Part shown: one piece after another, positions 14,798-22,910 of the stretch
How positions within the stretch are numbered: the stretch's first letter is position 1
How the letters are laid out: each line of letters begins with the position of its first letter
Origin: CAZPFP01 sp964585895
Lineage (GTDB): Bacteria; Patescibacteriota; Microgenomatia; PFEM01; JAHIFH01
Assembly (NCBI GenBank): GCA_964585895.1
Contig: CAZPFP010000004.1
Span: forward strand, 1-29,640
Length of the DNA: 29,640 bases
Direction: 5' to 3'
Made by a program: the position numbers and the translations under genes
The notes under the pieces: generated by a model
What the model saw: the letters and a program-made list of their open reading frames with translations, nothing else
Database searches by the model: none
Told to the model about the DNA's origin: nothing

Positions 14798-15224
14798 CTT
14801 TTCCTCTCTTTCCAATCTTTGGCAGAGATTTTTTTATTCCTTTTTTTTCAGGTTTCTCTTTTGGCTTTGGCTTTTCTACTAATTCCAATTTGACCACCAT
14901 CGCGTCATCTCCTTTTCTTTTGCCTAAACGAATTATTCGGGTAAAACCACCGGGGCGGTCTTTAAACCGAGGAGAAATCTCATCAACCAGTTTATTAACC
15001 GCTTGTTTATTATTAAGAAAAGCGGCCACGATTCGTCGGGCATGGAGGGTGCCTGATTTACCGTTAGTCACTAACCGATCAAAAAGCCGCTGTACCGCTT
15101 TAGCTTTACTCTCGGTTGTTTTAATTTCTCCATGCAAAATTAAAGCGCTGACTAAGTTTCTAAACAGCGCTTTGCGGTTACTCCGACTCCGAGATAACTT
15201 TCTGCCAGTAACGTGGTGCTTCAT
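14766..15224 (-). CDS. rplQ: 50S ribosomal protein L17
   Basis: 152 residues. The L17 core (1-116) shows MKHHVTGRKLSRSRSNRKAL, LILHGEIKTTESKAKAVQ, GFTRIIRLGKRKGDDAMVVKLELVE. A Lys/Glu/Pro-rich tail of about 36 residues follows and overlaps the rplM start. The ATG at 15224 lacks a Shine-Dalgarno. It is separated from rpoA by a 48-base spacer containing a GC-rich palindrome. Confidence 0.95.
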   Translation of the reverse strand: MKHHVTGRKLSRSRSNRKALFRNLVSALILHGEIKTTESKAKAVQRLFDRLVTNGKSGTLHARRIVAAFLNNKQAVNKLVDEISPRFKDRPGGFTRIIRLGKRKGDDAMVVKLELVEKPKPKEKPEKKGIKKSLPKIGKRGKDEKNKDNQGK

Positions 15225-15250
15225 TTTAAGTGTTAACGAGAAACAAGGTT

Positions 15251-15265
15251 CTGCGCGCAGCGCAG
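15251..15265. repeat. GC-rich palindrome in the rpoA-rplQ spacer
   Basis: CTGCGC-GCA-GCGCAG, a perfect 6-bp stem with 3-nt loop, in an AT-rich surrounding. The flank at 15237-15254 resembles the sequence at 24392-24407 in another ribosomal spacer (shared CGAGAAACAAG followed by TCTGC). It could be a folded RNA element or a remnant of a small interspersed repeat. Confidence 0.45.
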
Positions 15266-15272
15266 GTTTTTA

Positions 15273-16193
15273 CTACTTTTTCTTTTTCAGTCCCACTTCT
15301 TTTTGAGACAGAGCCGCTTCAACTATCTTAATTGACTTCTCACCCAAATTTTTCACCTTAGCGAGATCAGCTCCGTTAACAACAACTAACTCAGCCACAG
15401 TGCCATAACCTCCTTTACGCAAGGCATTAGCAATTCTCGTGGGCAAGTCAAGCTCTTCAACAGTTAAATTTAAAGCTAAGTCAGGCACTTCAATCTTAGC
15501 TGTCTTTTTCTTGGGCATCTTTTTTGGCTTAACGATTTGGTAAAAATAGCCAACCAAGATTTCTGCTGTTTTTTTCAGGGCTTTACTTGGTTTTAAACTA
15601 CCATCGGTCGTAATTTCCAAAACCAACCTATCCAAATCAGTCCGCCGACCAACCCGAGTGGCTTCAACCCGGTAATTAACCTGGCGCACTGGACTAAAAA
15701 TGGCATCAATCGGAATTTCGCCCAATTTTTCTGTTTTTCTTTCTTCCGCTGGTGAATAACCATAACCTGATTCAACTAACATCTCGGCTTTAAGACGATT
15801 TTTCTTGGTCGCCAGATTACCAATCACCAAATCCGGATTAGCAATCTCCACCTTAGCCGGAGTTTTAATATCGCCAGCCTTAACCTCACCCGGACCAGTT
15901 TTTTCTAAAGTTAACTTAGCTGGCTTTTCACCATCATAGCTTACTTTAACTTGCTTAAGATTGAGAATAAGCTCAATAACATCTTCCTTCAACCCCTCAA
16001 GGGTAGAAAATTTGTGTTTGACACCGGTTATCTTTACCTGAGTAATCGCTGCCCCAGGCAAAGCAGAAAGCAGCACCCGGCGCAGGGCATTACCCAAAGT
16101 ATTGCCAAACCCCGATTCTAAAGGCTCAATCACAAAATGACCAAAATCTTTGGTTTCTTTTTCTTTTTTAACTTGAAAAAATGGCTCAATCAT
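15273..16193 (-). CDS. rpoA: RNA polymerase alpha subunit
   Basis: 306 residues. The N-terminal assembly domain (1 to about 225) carries EPLESGFGNTLGNALRRVLL and the NYRVEATRVGRRTDLDRL segment. A flexible linker with KPKKMPKKKTAK is followed by the C-terminal domain (about 245-306) with LDLPTRIANALRKGGYGTVAEL and the helix-hairpin-helix VKNLGEKSIKIVEAAL. Alpha dimerises to nucleate core polymerase; the C-terminal domain contacts UP-element DNA and activators. GGAGG sits 3 nt before the ATG. The gene is in the standard alpha operon position between rpsD and rplQ and is slightly shorter than usual. Confidence 0.98.
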   Translation of the reverse strand: MIEPFFQVKKEKETKDFGHFVIEPLESGFGNTLGNALRRVLLSALPGAAITQVKITGVKHKFSTLEGLKEDVIELILNLKQVKVSYDGEKPAKLTLEKTGPGEVKAGDIKTPAKVEIANPDLVIGNLATKKNRLKAEMLVESGYGYSPAEERKTEKLGEIPIDAIFSPVRQVNYRVEATRVGRRTDLDRLVLEITTDGSLKPSKALKKTAEILVGYFYQIVKPKKMPKKKTAKIEVPDLALNLTVEELDLPTRIANALRKGGYGTVAELVVVNGADLAKVKNLGEKSIKIVEAALSQKEVGLKKKK

Positions 16194-16238
16194 AAACCTC
16201 CTTATTAGTTTAAAGTTTAAAAGTAAAATTTCATCGTT

Positions 16239-16862
16239 CTAACGTGAATAATATTCAACGATTAACTTATCATCAATAGCTGATTCCATTTCATCTTTTT
16301 TCGGCAGACGCACCATTTTACCAACTGGACCCTTTCTTTGCAACCATTTAGGGGTATTTTTAGCTCTATCAGCCCAATTTTTCTCTACCGCTACTATCTT
16401 CATACCCTTATCGCCCAGGCGAATCGTGTCTTCAGGTTTAACCTGATAAGAAGCAATATTCACTCGCTTCGCATTCACATAAACATGACCATGACAAACA
16501 AGTTGTCTGGCAACTGACCGTGAAGGCGTTAAACCTAACCGATAAACAATATTATCTAATCTCGATTCTAAAAACTGAAAAAGAACTTCACCTGTTGCCT
16601 GGGGGTTCTTAGCGGCTTTATCAAGATAACGACGAAATTGTCTTTCCAAAACCCCATACAACCGCTTCGCTTTTTGCTTTTCTCTTAACTGTTGACCATA
16701 TTCACTCACTCTTCGCCTTCTTCTCGGACCATGCTGTCCTGGTGGGACAGCCCCTTTTCTCTCAATTGGACATTTGGGTGAATAACAACGCTCACCCTTT
16801 AAAAAAAGTTTTACTCCTTCCCGCCGGCAAAGTCGACATTTAGCATCAGTATATCTCGCCAT
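16239..16862 (-). CDS. rpsD: 30S ribosomal protein S4 (zinc-binding type)
   Basis: 207 residues. The N-terminus has C9, C12, C26 and C31 (CRLC...CYSPKC), the zinc form of S4. VSEYGQQLREKQKAKRLYGV and the S4 RNA-binding domain (RLDNIVYRLGLTPSRSVARQLVCHGHVYVN) follow. S4 starts 16S assembly and, in many bacteria, represses the alpha operon. GGAGAG before the ATG lies inside the end of rpsK; rpsK stops on the base after this start codon begins. Confidence 0.97.
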   Translation of the reverse strand: MARYTDAKCRLCRREGVKLFLKGERCYSPKCPIERKGAVPPGQHGPRRRRRVSEYGQQLREKQKAKRLYGVLERQFRRYLDKAAKNPQATGEVLFQFLESRLDNIVYRLGLTPSRSVARQLVCHGHVYVNAKRVNIASYQVKPEDTIRLGDKGMKIVAVEKNWADRAKNTPKWLQRKGPVGKMVRLPKKDEMESAIDDKLIVEYYSR

Positions 16863-17267
16863 TTAAACTCTCCTTTTCTTTCTTGGTCTAGGTCCGTTAT
16901 GGGGCATAGGGGTCACATCGGCAATTAAACTCATTTTAATTCCCGCTGCCCTTAAAGCCCTTAAAGCTGAATCCCTGCCTGGTCCGGGGCCCTTAATATA
17001 AACTTCGACTTCCTTAATTCCCTTCGCCAAAGCTTTCTTTGCCGCCGCTTCCACGGTGCCAATAGCCGCAAAAGGGGTCGATTTTCTCGCTCCCTTAAAA
17101 CCAACTTCGCCTGAACTTCCCCAACAAATTGCATTCCCTTCCAAATCAGTAAAAGTAATAATCGTATTATTAAAAGTGGCTTGGATATAAGCTCTAGCCT
17201 TAGCCACTTCTTTAGGTTCTTTTTTTGTTTTCTTGGTTTTGGTCTTTTTAGTTTTTGCCTTTACCAT
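16863..17267 (-). CDS. rpsK: 30S ribosomal protein S11
   Basis: 134 residues. After a basic Lys/Thr-rich N-terminus come AYIQATFNNTIITFTDLEGN, STPFAAIGTVEAAAKKA, YIKGPGPGRDSALRAL and the conserved end DVTPMPHNGPRPRKKRRV. S11 forms part of the 30S platform near the E site. The isoaspartate-prone Asn of some S11 proteins sits in the PHNG motif here. The start is 2 bases from the rpsM stop. Confidence 0.97.
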   Translation of the reverse strand: MVKAKTKKTKTKKTKKEPKEVAKARAYIQATFNNTIITFTDLEGNAICWGSSGEVGFKGARKSTPFAAIGTVEAAAKKALAKGIKEVEVYIKGPGPGRDSALRALRAAGIKMSLIADVTPMPHNGPRPRKKRRV

Positions 17268-17269
17268 GA

Positions 17270-17713
17270 TTACTTCTCACTCTTTACTGGCTTCTTTTCT
17301 TCTTCTTTAGACTCGCGAACAGTAACGCCAAGCTTTGACAAATCTTTCTTTCGCATTGCCCCCACGGTTCTCCGCTTACCTCTTTTAGTCCGGGCATTGG
17401 AACGAGTTCTTTGACCACGCGCTGGCAAGCCTTGGGCATGCCTAATTCCTCGATAACTACCAGTTGTCTTTAATTGTTTAATGTTTTCACTTACTATGCT
17501 TTTTAGCTCTCCTTCGGTCGGCAGTTTATCAATCGCCTTTTGTAAACGGGTCACTTCTTCAGTCGTCAAATCTCTTATCCTTTTACTAGGGTCAATTTTC
17601 GTTTCATCTAAAATAGCTTGAATATTTTTTCGCCCAATACCATAAATAGCGGTTAAACCAATATCCACTTTTTTTTCTACTGGTAAATCAACTCCGGCAA
17701 TTCGTACTGCCAT
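17270..17713 (-). CDS. rpsM: 30S ribosomal protein S13
   Basis: 147 residues from the ATG at 17713 (MAVRIAGVDLPVEKKV). The frame is open 13 codons further upstream but that stretch overlaps rpmJ and is not S13-like. It has the helix-two-turn-helix YGIGRKNIQAIL and the tRNA-contacting C-terminus SYRGIRHAQGLPARGQRTRS, NARTKRG. An extra tail of about 25 Lys/Glu-rich residues exceeds the usual 120-125 length. It sits in the 30S head, contacts P-site tRNA and forms a bridge to the 50S. The start is 2 bases after the rpmJ stop. Confidence 0.96.
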   Translation of the reverse strand: MAVRIAGVDLPVEKKVDIGLTAIYGIGRKNIQAILDETKIDPSKRIRDLTTEEVTRLQKAIDKLPTEGELKSIVSENIKQLKTTGSYRGIRHAQGLPARGQRTRSNARTKRGKRRTVGAMRKKDLSKLGVTVRESKEEEKKPVKSEK

Positions 17714-17715
17714 AA

Positions 17716-17829
17716 TTACCCCTGCCTCTGTTTGTGACGGGGATTTGAACAAATAACATAAACTCGCCCCCGTCGACGAATAATTTTACAATTCTTACAC
17801 CGTTTTTTCACTGACGCTTTTACTTGCAT
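17716..17829 (-). CDS. rpmJ: 50S ribosomal protein L36
   Basis: A 37-residue protein in the 139-base gap between rpsM and infA. It reads MQVKASVKKRCKNCKIIRRR, then GRVYVICSNPRHKQRQG. The zinc ligands are C11, C14, C27 and H32, the classical zinc-dependent L36 pattern. L36 is the smallest 50S protein and links 23S domains near the stalk base. AAGGAG lies 5 nt before the ATG. Its place right before rpsM is the usual one. Confidence 0.96.
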   Translation of the reverse strand: MQVKASVKKRCKNCKIIRRRGRVYVICSNPRHKQRQG

Positions 17830-17852
17830 TTAAACTCCTTTAAAAAATAGAG

Positions 17853-18071
17853 CTACTTCTCTCGATAAACAATCCTGCCTTTAGTTTCATCGTAGGGTGT
17901 TAGCTCAACTCTGACCTTATCTCCAGGCATCACCCTAATATGGTAAATTCTCATTTTGCCTGAGAGATGACATAAAAGCTTTCGACCATCTTCAAGTTCC
18001 ACCCTGAAAGTAGCGCTCGGTAATGCTTCAGTCACCGTCCCCATCGCTTCTTCTTTCTTCTGTTTAGGCAT
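17853..18071 (-). CDS. infA: Translation initiation factor IF-1
   Basis: 72 residues from the ATG at 18071, exactly the usual IF-1 length: an S1-like OB fold with GTVTEALPSATFRVELEDGR, LLCHLSGKMRIYHIRVMPGDKV and VELTPYDETKGRIVYR. IF-1 occupies the A site of the 30S during initiation. The start has no Shine-Dalgarno. A near-consensus promoter (TTGAGA-17-TAGAAT) ends 8 bases before the ATG, so transcription is expected to begin at or within 2 nt of the start codon. The gene may therefore be expressed from a leaderless mRNA that also covers the alpha operon. Confidence 0.96.
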   Translation of the reverse strand: MPKQKKEEAMGTVTEALPSATFRVELEDGRKLLCHLSGKMRIYHIRVMPGDKVRVELTPYDETKGRIVYREK

Positions 18072-18079
18072 TCCAGATG

Positions 18080-18108
18080 ATTCTACCAAAATTTAACCTT
18101 TTTCTCAA
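18080..18108 (-). promoter_or_regulatory. Internal promoter before infA (leaderless type)
   Basis: On the minus strand TTGAGA (18103-18108), 17 bases, TAGAAT (18080-18085); each hexamer has one mismatch to consensus. The predicted start is at 18071-18073, that is, at the infA ATG. It lies in the 54-base map-infA gap and would give the alpha operon its own promoter. Confidence 0.65.
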
Positions 18109-18125
18109 GCGTAATTAGGTATAGA

Positions 18126-18875
18126 TTAGGTTTTAGTTAAAACTAATGGCCCTTGTTTAGTCACTGCTATCGTATTTTCAAAAAGCCCAGCCAGTTGTCC
18201 ATCAACTGTTTCTATTGTCCAATCATCATCTTTAACCACAACCTCAGACTTGCCTTGGGTGTAAATCACCTCGATGGCTAAAGTCATTCCTGGCTTCAGC
18301 TTTTCCGTATTGGCAATTCTCCCTCTTAAATAACCAGGAATGGCTGGTGCTTCATGAAGCTTTTTACCAACACCATGACCGGTAAGAACGAGAACTGGTT
18401 TAAAACCAGCTTTCTTAATTTCCTTTTCAATTACCCGAGAAATATGACCTACTCGATTACCTGGCCGCACTACCCTAGTGGCTTTAGCTAAAGCTTTTCT
18501 GCCTGCTTCTAGAAATTTTTTGTCTCGACTCTCTTTTCCTATCCTTATTGTTCTTGCCATATCAGTGTGAAATCCCTGATAAAACAAGCCTAAATCTATG
18601 CTTAATAAATCACCTTTTTTTAATCGATAATCCCGGGGAACACCGTGAACCACTCCTTGATTAACATTCAAACAAGTTGCCCAGTGATAACCCCTAACCA
18701 TTTTAAAAGAAGGTTTGCCCCCAGACTTAGCCATCAATTCATCAGCTAAACAGTCAATCTCTTTTAGACTCACCCCTGGTTTAGCCTTGGCTAAGAGAAT
18801 TTCCATGAATCCAGCCAATTTCCTGCCCCCTTTTTGCATAATCTTTATTTCTTTGGTTAATTTCTGGGGAATCAT
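18126..18875 (-). CDS. map: Methionine aminopeptidase type I
   Basis: 249 residues with the pita-bread fold. Substrate His77 is in NQGVVHGVP. The dinuclear metal ligands are D94 (LSIDLG), D105 (FHTDMARTI), H167 (LTGHGVG), E202 (AIEVIY) and E233 (FENTIAV), all present. It removes the N-terminal Met from new proteins whose second residue is small. There is no N-terminal extension, so it is the short class Ia form. Its ATG overlaps the adk stop by ATGA, and the order secY-adk-map-infA is standard. Confidence 0.97.
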   Translation of the reverse strand: MIPQKLTKEIKIMQKGGRKLAGFMEILLAKAKPGVSLKEIDCLADELMAKSGGKPSFKMVRGYHWATCLNVNQGVVHGVPRDYRLKKGDLLSIDLGLFYQGFHTDMARTIRIGKESRDKKFLEAGRKALAKATRVVRPGNRVGHISRVIEKEIKKAGFKPVLVLTGHGVGKKLHEAPAIPGYLRGRIANTEKLKPGMTLAIEVIYTQGKSEVVVKDDDWTIETVDGQLAGLFENTIAVTKQGPLVLTKT

Positions 18876-19519
18876 GGCTTCAACCGTTCCATGACGTCCT
18901 GATGAATTTCTTCAATCGGTCGCTCGCCGTCAACTTCCATAAGAATTTTTTGCTGACGAATATGGTCAACTAAGGGCTGGGTAATTTGCTGGTAAACCTC
19001 CAGTCTTTTTTTCACTACTTCTGGCTTATCATCTTCGCGTTGAACCAAGCCTACTTGGCATTGATCGCAAAGTTCATCTTTTTTGGGCTTTTCCGTAACC
19101 AAATTATATTCCCCATCACACTTCGGGCAGACTCTTCGAGAAGAGATTCTTCTGATTGAGGTCTCTTGAGACACTTTTAAAAAAATCACTTTATCCACCT
19201 TAGTGTTTTTCTCAGTGAGCATTCTTCGCAAAGCCTGGTACTGACTTAATTTTCGCGGATAACCATCAAAAACAATTCCTCTTCTCGCCTCTGTTTTGGC
19301 TAACCATTGACTGACTACCTGGTTGACTATTTCGTCAGGAAGGAGTTCTCCTTCTTGGTTCATAATCCGATCAACTTCCTGTCCAAGAGAAGTTTTTTCT
19401 TTAGCAATTTCTCGAAGAATATCACCTGCCTCAAAATATTGGAGATTTAGTTTTTTAGCAACCAATTCTGCTTGTGTTCCTTTACCTGAAGCTGGCGATC
19501 CTAAAAAAACAAGATTCAT
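18872..19519 (-). CDS. adk: Adenylate kinase with zinc-binding LID
   Basis: 215 residues. The P-loop GSPASGKGT (7-15) is followed by the AMP-binding segments and FDGYPR (84-89). The LID carries C131, C134, C151 and C154 (CPKC...CDQC), the zinc form found in many Gram-positives. It catalyses ATP + AMP to 2 ADP. It is coupled to secY upstream and map downstream by ATGA overlaps. The P-loop has Ala-Ser where most family members have Gly-Ala, a conservative change. Confidence 0.97.
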   Translation of the reverse strand: MNLVFLGSPASGKGTQAELVAKKLNLQYFEAGDILREIAKEKTSLGQEVDRIMNQEGELLPDEIVNQVVSQWLAKTEARRGIVFDGYPRKLSQYQALRRMLTEKNTKVDKVIFLKVSQETSIRRISSRRVCPKCDGEYNLVTEKPKKDELCDQCQVGLVQREDDKPEVVKKRLEVYQQITQPLVDHIRQQKILMEVDGERPIEEIHQDVMERLKP

Positions 19520-20802
19520 CTTAAAAAGCCCTCGTAACTCCTCATCGTCATCATTGCTTCCAGTTGACGGGTGGTTTCCAAGATAACCGAGACGACAATC
19601 AAAATACTGGTCCCGCCAATGGTTAAAGTCGCAATCCCGGTTAATCCTTGAGCAATTGAGGGTAGAATAGCCACTGCACCCAAAAAAATTGCTCCTGCCA
19701 AAGTAATCCGATTTAAAATCCGGTTAAGATAGTCAGCTGTTGGTTGGCCAGGGCGAATCCCGGGAATGAAACCACCATATTTCCTAATTTCCTCGGCAAT
19801 CTTATCAGGATTAAAAACTACTGCCGTATAAAAATAGGTAAAACCAACTACCAAAAAGAAATAAGCCAAATTGTAAACCACCCCTCCAGGCTGGAAAAGA
19901 CTGGCTAAACTAGAAGCAACTTTAGCAATTATTGGTTGAGGCACGCCCTGCAAAAAATTACCCAACATTGAGGGCAAAAGAATCAAAGAAACCGCAAAAA
20001 TAATGGGTATCACCCCTGCCTGATTAATTTTAAGAGGCAGATAGGTTGACTGGCCGCCATAAACTTTTCTTCCCCGCACCCGACGAGCATACTGAATTCT
20101 AATTTTTCGACTGGACTCATCAATAACGACAATAGCGGTAATCACTGATAAAGCCATCACTAGAAAAACAATCAGATTAAACAAACCAGTGGGATCAAAA
20201 ATAGCCACCGTTTGACCTATTTGGACAGGGTAACGGGCGACGATACCAGCGAAAATTAACATTGAGATGCCATTACCAATTCCATACTCGCTAATCAACT
20301 CACCGAGCCACATTAGGAAAATTGTCCCGGCCACCATCGTCACCACCATACTCACTAACTCCAAAAGAGATAAAGTACCAATAATCTGTTGATTTTTTAA
20401 TAAAGCATACATTCCAAAAGACTGAACAGCTGCCAAAGGAACGGTTAAAATCCGGGTGTACTGATTGATCTTCTGACGCCCATATTCGCCTTCTTTAGAC
20501 AATTCCTCCAATTGAGGAATAACCATAGTGAGCAATTGAAAAATAATTGAGGCGTTAATATAGGGGTTTAAACCCAAAGCCATAATCGAAAAATTGGCTA
20601 AAGTGCCGCCGGAAAAAATATCTAATAAACCCAAGAGTTGATTTCGCTCGAATAATTGGCGTAAAGCCATCGTATTAATGCCAGCTACCGGAATGTGAGC
20701 CGCAAACCGAAAGATAATAAAAATGCCCGCCGTGAACAAAAGTTTCTTTCTTAAATCAGCAATTTTCCAAGCATTAATAATGGTGTTGAGGATTCTGTTC
20801 AT
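19516..20802 (-). CDS. secY: Protein translocase subunit SecY
   Basis: 428 residues and ten predicted membrane helices. Conserved sites are the N-terminal RFAAHIPVAGIN, the plug region FSGGTLANFSIMALGLNPYI, YGIGNGISMLIF, and the cytoplasmic loop with YTAVVFNPDKIAEEIRKYGG and IPGIRPG. It forms the protein-conducting channel with SecE. The start is 2 bases from the rplO stop. Confidence 0.98.
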   Translation of the reverse strand: MNRILNTIINAWKIADLRKKLLFTAGIFIIFRFAAHIPVAGINTMALRQLFERNQLLGLLDIFSGGTLANFSIMALGLNPYINASIIFQLLTMVIPQLEELSKEGEYGRQKINQYTRILTVPLAAVQSFGMYALLKNQQIIGTLSLLELVSMVVTMVAGTIFLMWLGELISEYGIGNGISMLIFAGIVARYPVQIGQTVAIFDPTGLFNLIVFLVMALSVITAIVVIDESSRKIRIQYARRVRGRKVYGGQSTYLPLKINQAGVIPIIFAVSLILLPSMLGNFLQGVPQPIIAKVASSLASLFQPGGVVYNLAYFFLVVGFTYFYTAVVFNPDKIAEEIRKYGGFIPGIRPGQPTADYLNRILNRITLAGAIFLGAVAILPSIAQGLTGIATLTIGGTSILIVVSVILETTRQLEAMMTMRSYEGFLR

Positions 20803-20804
20803 CT

Positions 20805-21383
20805 TTATTTAACTTTCTTTTTAGCTTTTTTCTCCTCCGCCTGAGATAGACCAGTTTTCGACTGAGGTTTTTTAGCTTTCCCCTTGGCGAGTGACGGCTT
20901 TTCTTTTTTCTTTACAGGGGTTTTCTTTTTCACTTCAACCACTTTTCCCCCTGCTTTGACTATCTTTTTCGCCGCCCCTTTAGAAGTAGGTAATTCAACG
21001 ATCAAAGCCACTTGTAAATCACCATCCCCCAAAATTTTAGCGCCTTGTTTTTTGGCTTCATCAGCAGCAATAATTTTCTTCTTAATCAAGGCAGTTAAAT
21101 CGACCTTCTCATCTTTCTTAAAAAGATTAAGATATTTGACGTTAACCACCAAAGGCTTAAGTTTTAATGACTTAAATTTTCCTTTGCCTCGCTGAAAGGG
21201 GAGTCTCTTAAGAAAAGATTTTTTAGTTTTCGTTCCTTCAAAAGTCAAACCCACTTTATTGCGAGCTTTCAATCCTTTAGCCCCCCGACCAACCGTATGA
21301 CCACCCTTACCAGAGCCATAGCCCCGACCAAGGCGTTTCTTTTTTCTTTTAGTGGTTTTGGGTAATTTGTTTAATTCAGACAT
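20805..21383 (-). CDS. rplO: 50S ribosomal protein L15
   Basis: 192 residues. The conserved N-terminus is LNKLPKTTKRKKKRLGRGYG with GKGGHTVGRGAKG, followed by a normal L15 fold (VDLTALIKKKII, KILGDGDLQVAL, KGAAKKIVKAGGKV) to about residue 150. A Lys/Pro/Ser-rich tail of about 40 residues is extra. The start overlaps the rpsE stop by 8 bases, leaving no room for rpmD (L30), which normally sits here. Confidence 0.95.
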   Translation of the reverse strand: MSELNKLPKTTKRKKKRLGRGYGSGKGGHTVGRGAKGLKARNKVGLTFEGTKTKKSFLKRLPFQRGKGKFKSLKLKPLVVNVKYLNLFKKDEKVDLTALIKKKIIAADEAKKQGAKILGDGDLQVALIVELPTSKGAAKKIVKAGGKVVEVKKKTPVKKKEKPSLAKGKAKKPQSKTGLSQAEEKKAKKKVK

Positions 21384-21897
21384 TCTTCAACTCCCTTCGG
21401 TCTCTCAGGACAAGTTTTTCCTTTCCTTTTGGACTCTTGAGTTGCTGCAAGGCCTCAAGAGTGGCATAAACATTATTAATCTTATTATTACTCCCCAGAA
21501 TCTTAGAAACAATATCTTTAATTCCAGCAGCTTCAACTACCACTCTAACAGAACCGCCTGCTTTAACCCCAGTTCCCGGTGGCGCCGGCTTTAACAGAAT
21601 TTTGACTGCCCCGCGTTTAATTCGAACTTCATGAGGAATAGTAGTTCCTCTCATCGGCACCTCAATCATTTTTCCTTTAGCCTGCTTCATTCCTTTCTTA
21701 ATTCCGGAAACAACATCTGGTGCCTTACCCAAACCAACTCCCACTCTGCCTTTTTTGTCGCCAACCACAGTCAGCACCGAAAAACTAATCCGGTTGCCCC
21801 CTTTTGTTTTTTTGGAAACCCGATTAACCTGAACCACCTTTTCCTCAAACTCTTTTTCTTCTTGGTTATTTCCTGGAAACTTTCTGTCTCTAAACAT
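21376..21897 (-). CDS. rpsE: 30S ribosomal protein S5
   Basis: 173 residues. The dsRBD-like N-terminal domain (EEKVVQVNRVSKKTKGGNRI with FSVLTVVGDKKGRVGVGLGK) and the C-terminal domain (RMRGTTIPHEV-type strand, then LKPAPPGTGVKAGGSVRVVVEAAGI) are both complete. S5 helps decoding fidelity and mRNA unwinding at the entry tunnel. It overlaps rplO, which identifies the L30-less spc operon. Confidence 0.97.
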   Translation of the reverse strand: MFRDRKFPGNNQEEKEFEEKVVQVNRVSKKTKGGNRISFSVLTVVGDKKGRVGVGLGKAPDVVSGIKKGMKQAKGKMIEVPMRGTTIPHEVRIKRGAVKILLKPAPPGTGVKAGGSVRVVVEAAGIKDIVSKILGSNNKINNVYATLEALQQLKSPKGKEKLVLRDRRELKNV

Positions 21898-21911
21898 ATT
21901 AATATTAGGGG

Positions 21912-22259
21912 CTAAAATTTTAGCCCTCCTTTCCTGGCTCCTTCAGCCAGCGCTTTGACTCGACCATGATAGCGGTAAGAACCGCGATCAAAAACAATTT
22001 GCCTAATTTTTTTTCTTAAAGCTCTTTTAGCTAAAAGCTCTCCTATTAATTCTGCTTGTTTAGTTTTAGTCTTCTTATCTTTTGATTTAATTTCCTTTTC
22101 GTTAGCGGAAACTAAAGTTTTCCCTTGTTCATCATCAATTATCTGAACATAAATGCCTTGATGAGAACGGAAAACCGACAATCTCGGTCTTTTTGTTGTT
22201 CCTTTGATTGTAGCTCTGATTCTAGTTTTTCTTTTTTCCTTTAATGTTTTTTTAAACAT
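21912..22259 (-). CDS. rplR: 50S ribosomal protein L18
   Basis: 115 residues. KRKTRIRATIKGTTKRPRLS leads to VFRSHQGIYVQIIDDEQGKTL, with GELLAKRALRKKIRQIVFDRG and YRYHGRVKALAEGARKGGLKF closing the protein. This is the usual L18 pattern and length. L18 binds 5S rRNA with L5. It starts 2 bases after the rplF stop. Confidence 0.96.
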   Translation of the reverse strand: MFKKTLKEKRKTRIRATIKGTTKRPRLSVFRSHQGIYVQIIDDEQGKTLVSANEKEIKSKDKKTKTKQAELIGELLAKRALRKKIRQIVFDRGSYRYHGRVKALAEGARKGGLKF

Positions 22260-22261
22260 CT

Positions 22262-22828
22262 TTATTCTCCAGAACCAAAACCAGCGGCACCGACTTTTCC
22301 GGCTTTACCTGGTTTACGTCTTACCTCCTCATCCTGATAACGAATCCCCTTACCCTTGTAAGGTTCGGGCGGTCTAATCTGACGAATTTTCGCTGCCACC
22401 TGGCCAACCAGCCCTTTATCAATTCCCGATATCTTAATCACATCATTGCCCTTCACTTCAAATTCAATCCCTTTAATTGGTTCAATTATAACCGGATGGG
22501 AAAAACCTAAAGATAAGACCAATTTTTCTCCCTCTTTCTTAACCCGGTAGCCAGTCCCCACCAACTTCAAGGTTTTACTATAGCCCTTTGTCACTCCGTC
22601 AACCATATTGGCAATTAAACTCCTCGTTAAACCATGTAAAGAACGACTGAATTTATCATTTTTTTTTCGGTTGACTCTAATTTCACCCTGACTAATTTCT
22701 ACTCTTAAGGCTGGTCTAACCTTTTGTTTTAGCTCGCCTTTGGGGCCTTTAACTACCAAAACAGCCTGACGATAGTCGACTTCAACGTTTTCAGGTATTT
22801 TTATTGGTTGTTGACCGATTCTAGACAC
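22262..22828 (-). CDS. rplF: 50S ribosomal protein L6
   Basis: 188 residues, begun by a GTG at 22828 after AAAGGAG (6 nt spacing). MSRIGQQPIKIPENVEVDYR, then GPKGELKQKV, the two repeated L6 domains, and the signature PPEPYKGKGIRYQDEEVRRKPGK identify it. L6 sits near the sarcin-ricin loop and the factor-binding site. The 82-base spacer upstream (22829-22910) holds a GC-rich inverted repeat, one of the few real gaps in the ribosomal cluster. Confidence 0.96.
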   Translation of the reverse strand: MSRIGQQPIKIPENVEVDYRQAVLVVKGPKGELKQKVRPALRVEISQGEIRVNRKKNDKFSRSLHGLTRSLIANMVDGVTKGYSKTLKLVGTGYRVKKEGEKLVLSLGFSHPVIIEPIKGIEFEVKGNDVIKISGIDKGLVGQVAAKIRQIRPPEPYKGKGIRYQDEEVRRKPGKAGKVGAAGFGSGE

Positions 22829-22855
22829 GTTCGACTCCTTTTTAGTTTACCCCGA

Positions 22856-22883
22856 GGACTTCGGCTGAGCTCAGTCGAAGCCC
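22856..22883. repeat. GC-rich near-perfect inverted repeat in the rpsH-rplF spacer
   Basis: The two arms pair GGaCTTCGGCTGAG with CTCAGTCGAAGcCC around a self-complementary GAGCTC centre (one A/C mismatch, one G-T). The neighbouring bases to 22899 (CCCTTGTCGAGGG, ACTCAG) carry a further small inverted repeat. The motif CTTCGACTGAGCTCAG resembles small palindromic repeats dispersed in many environmental bacterial genomes. It is probably an inserted REP-like unit or a folded spacer RNA. Confidence 0.6.
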
Positions 22884-22910
22884 TTGTCGAGGGACTCAGT
22901 ATAAACATCC

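Noticed and set aside
18872..22828. Possible use of TGA as a sense codon (recoded genetic code).
   Set aside because: TGA terminates adk, secY and rpsE at the expected family lengths and no gene needs read-through.
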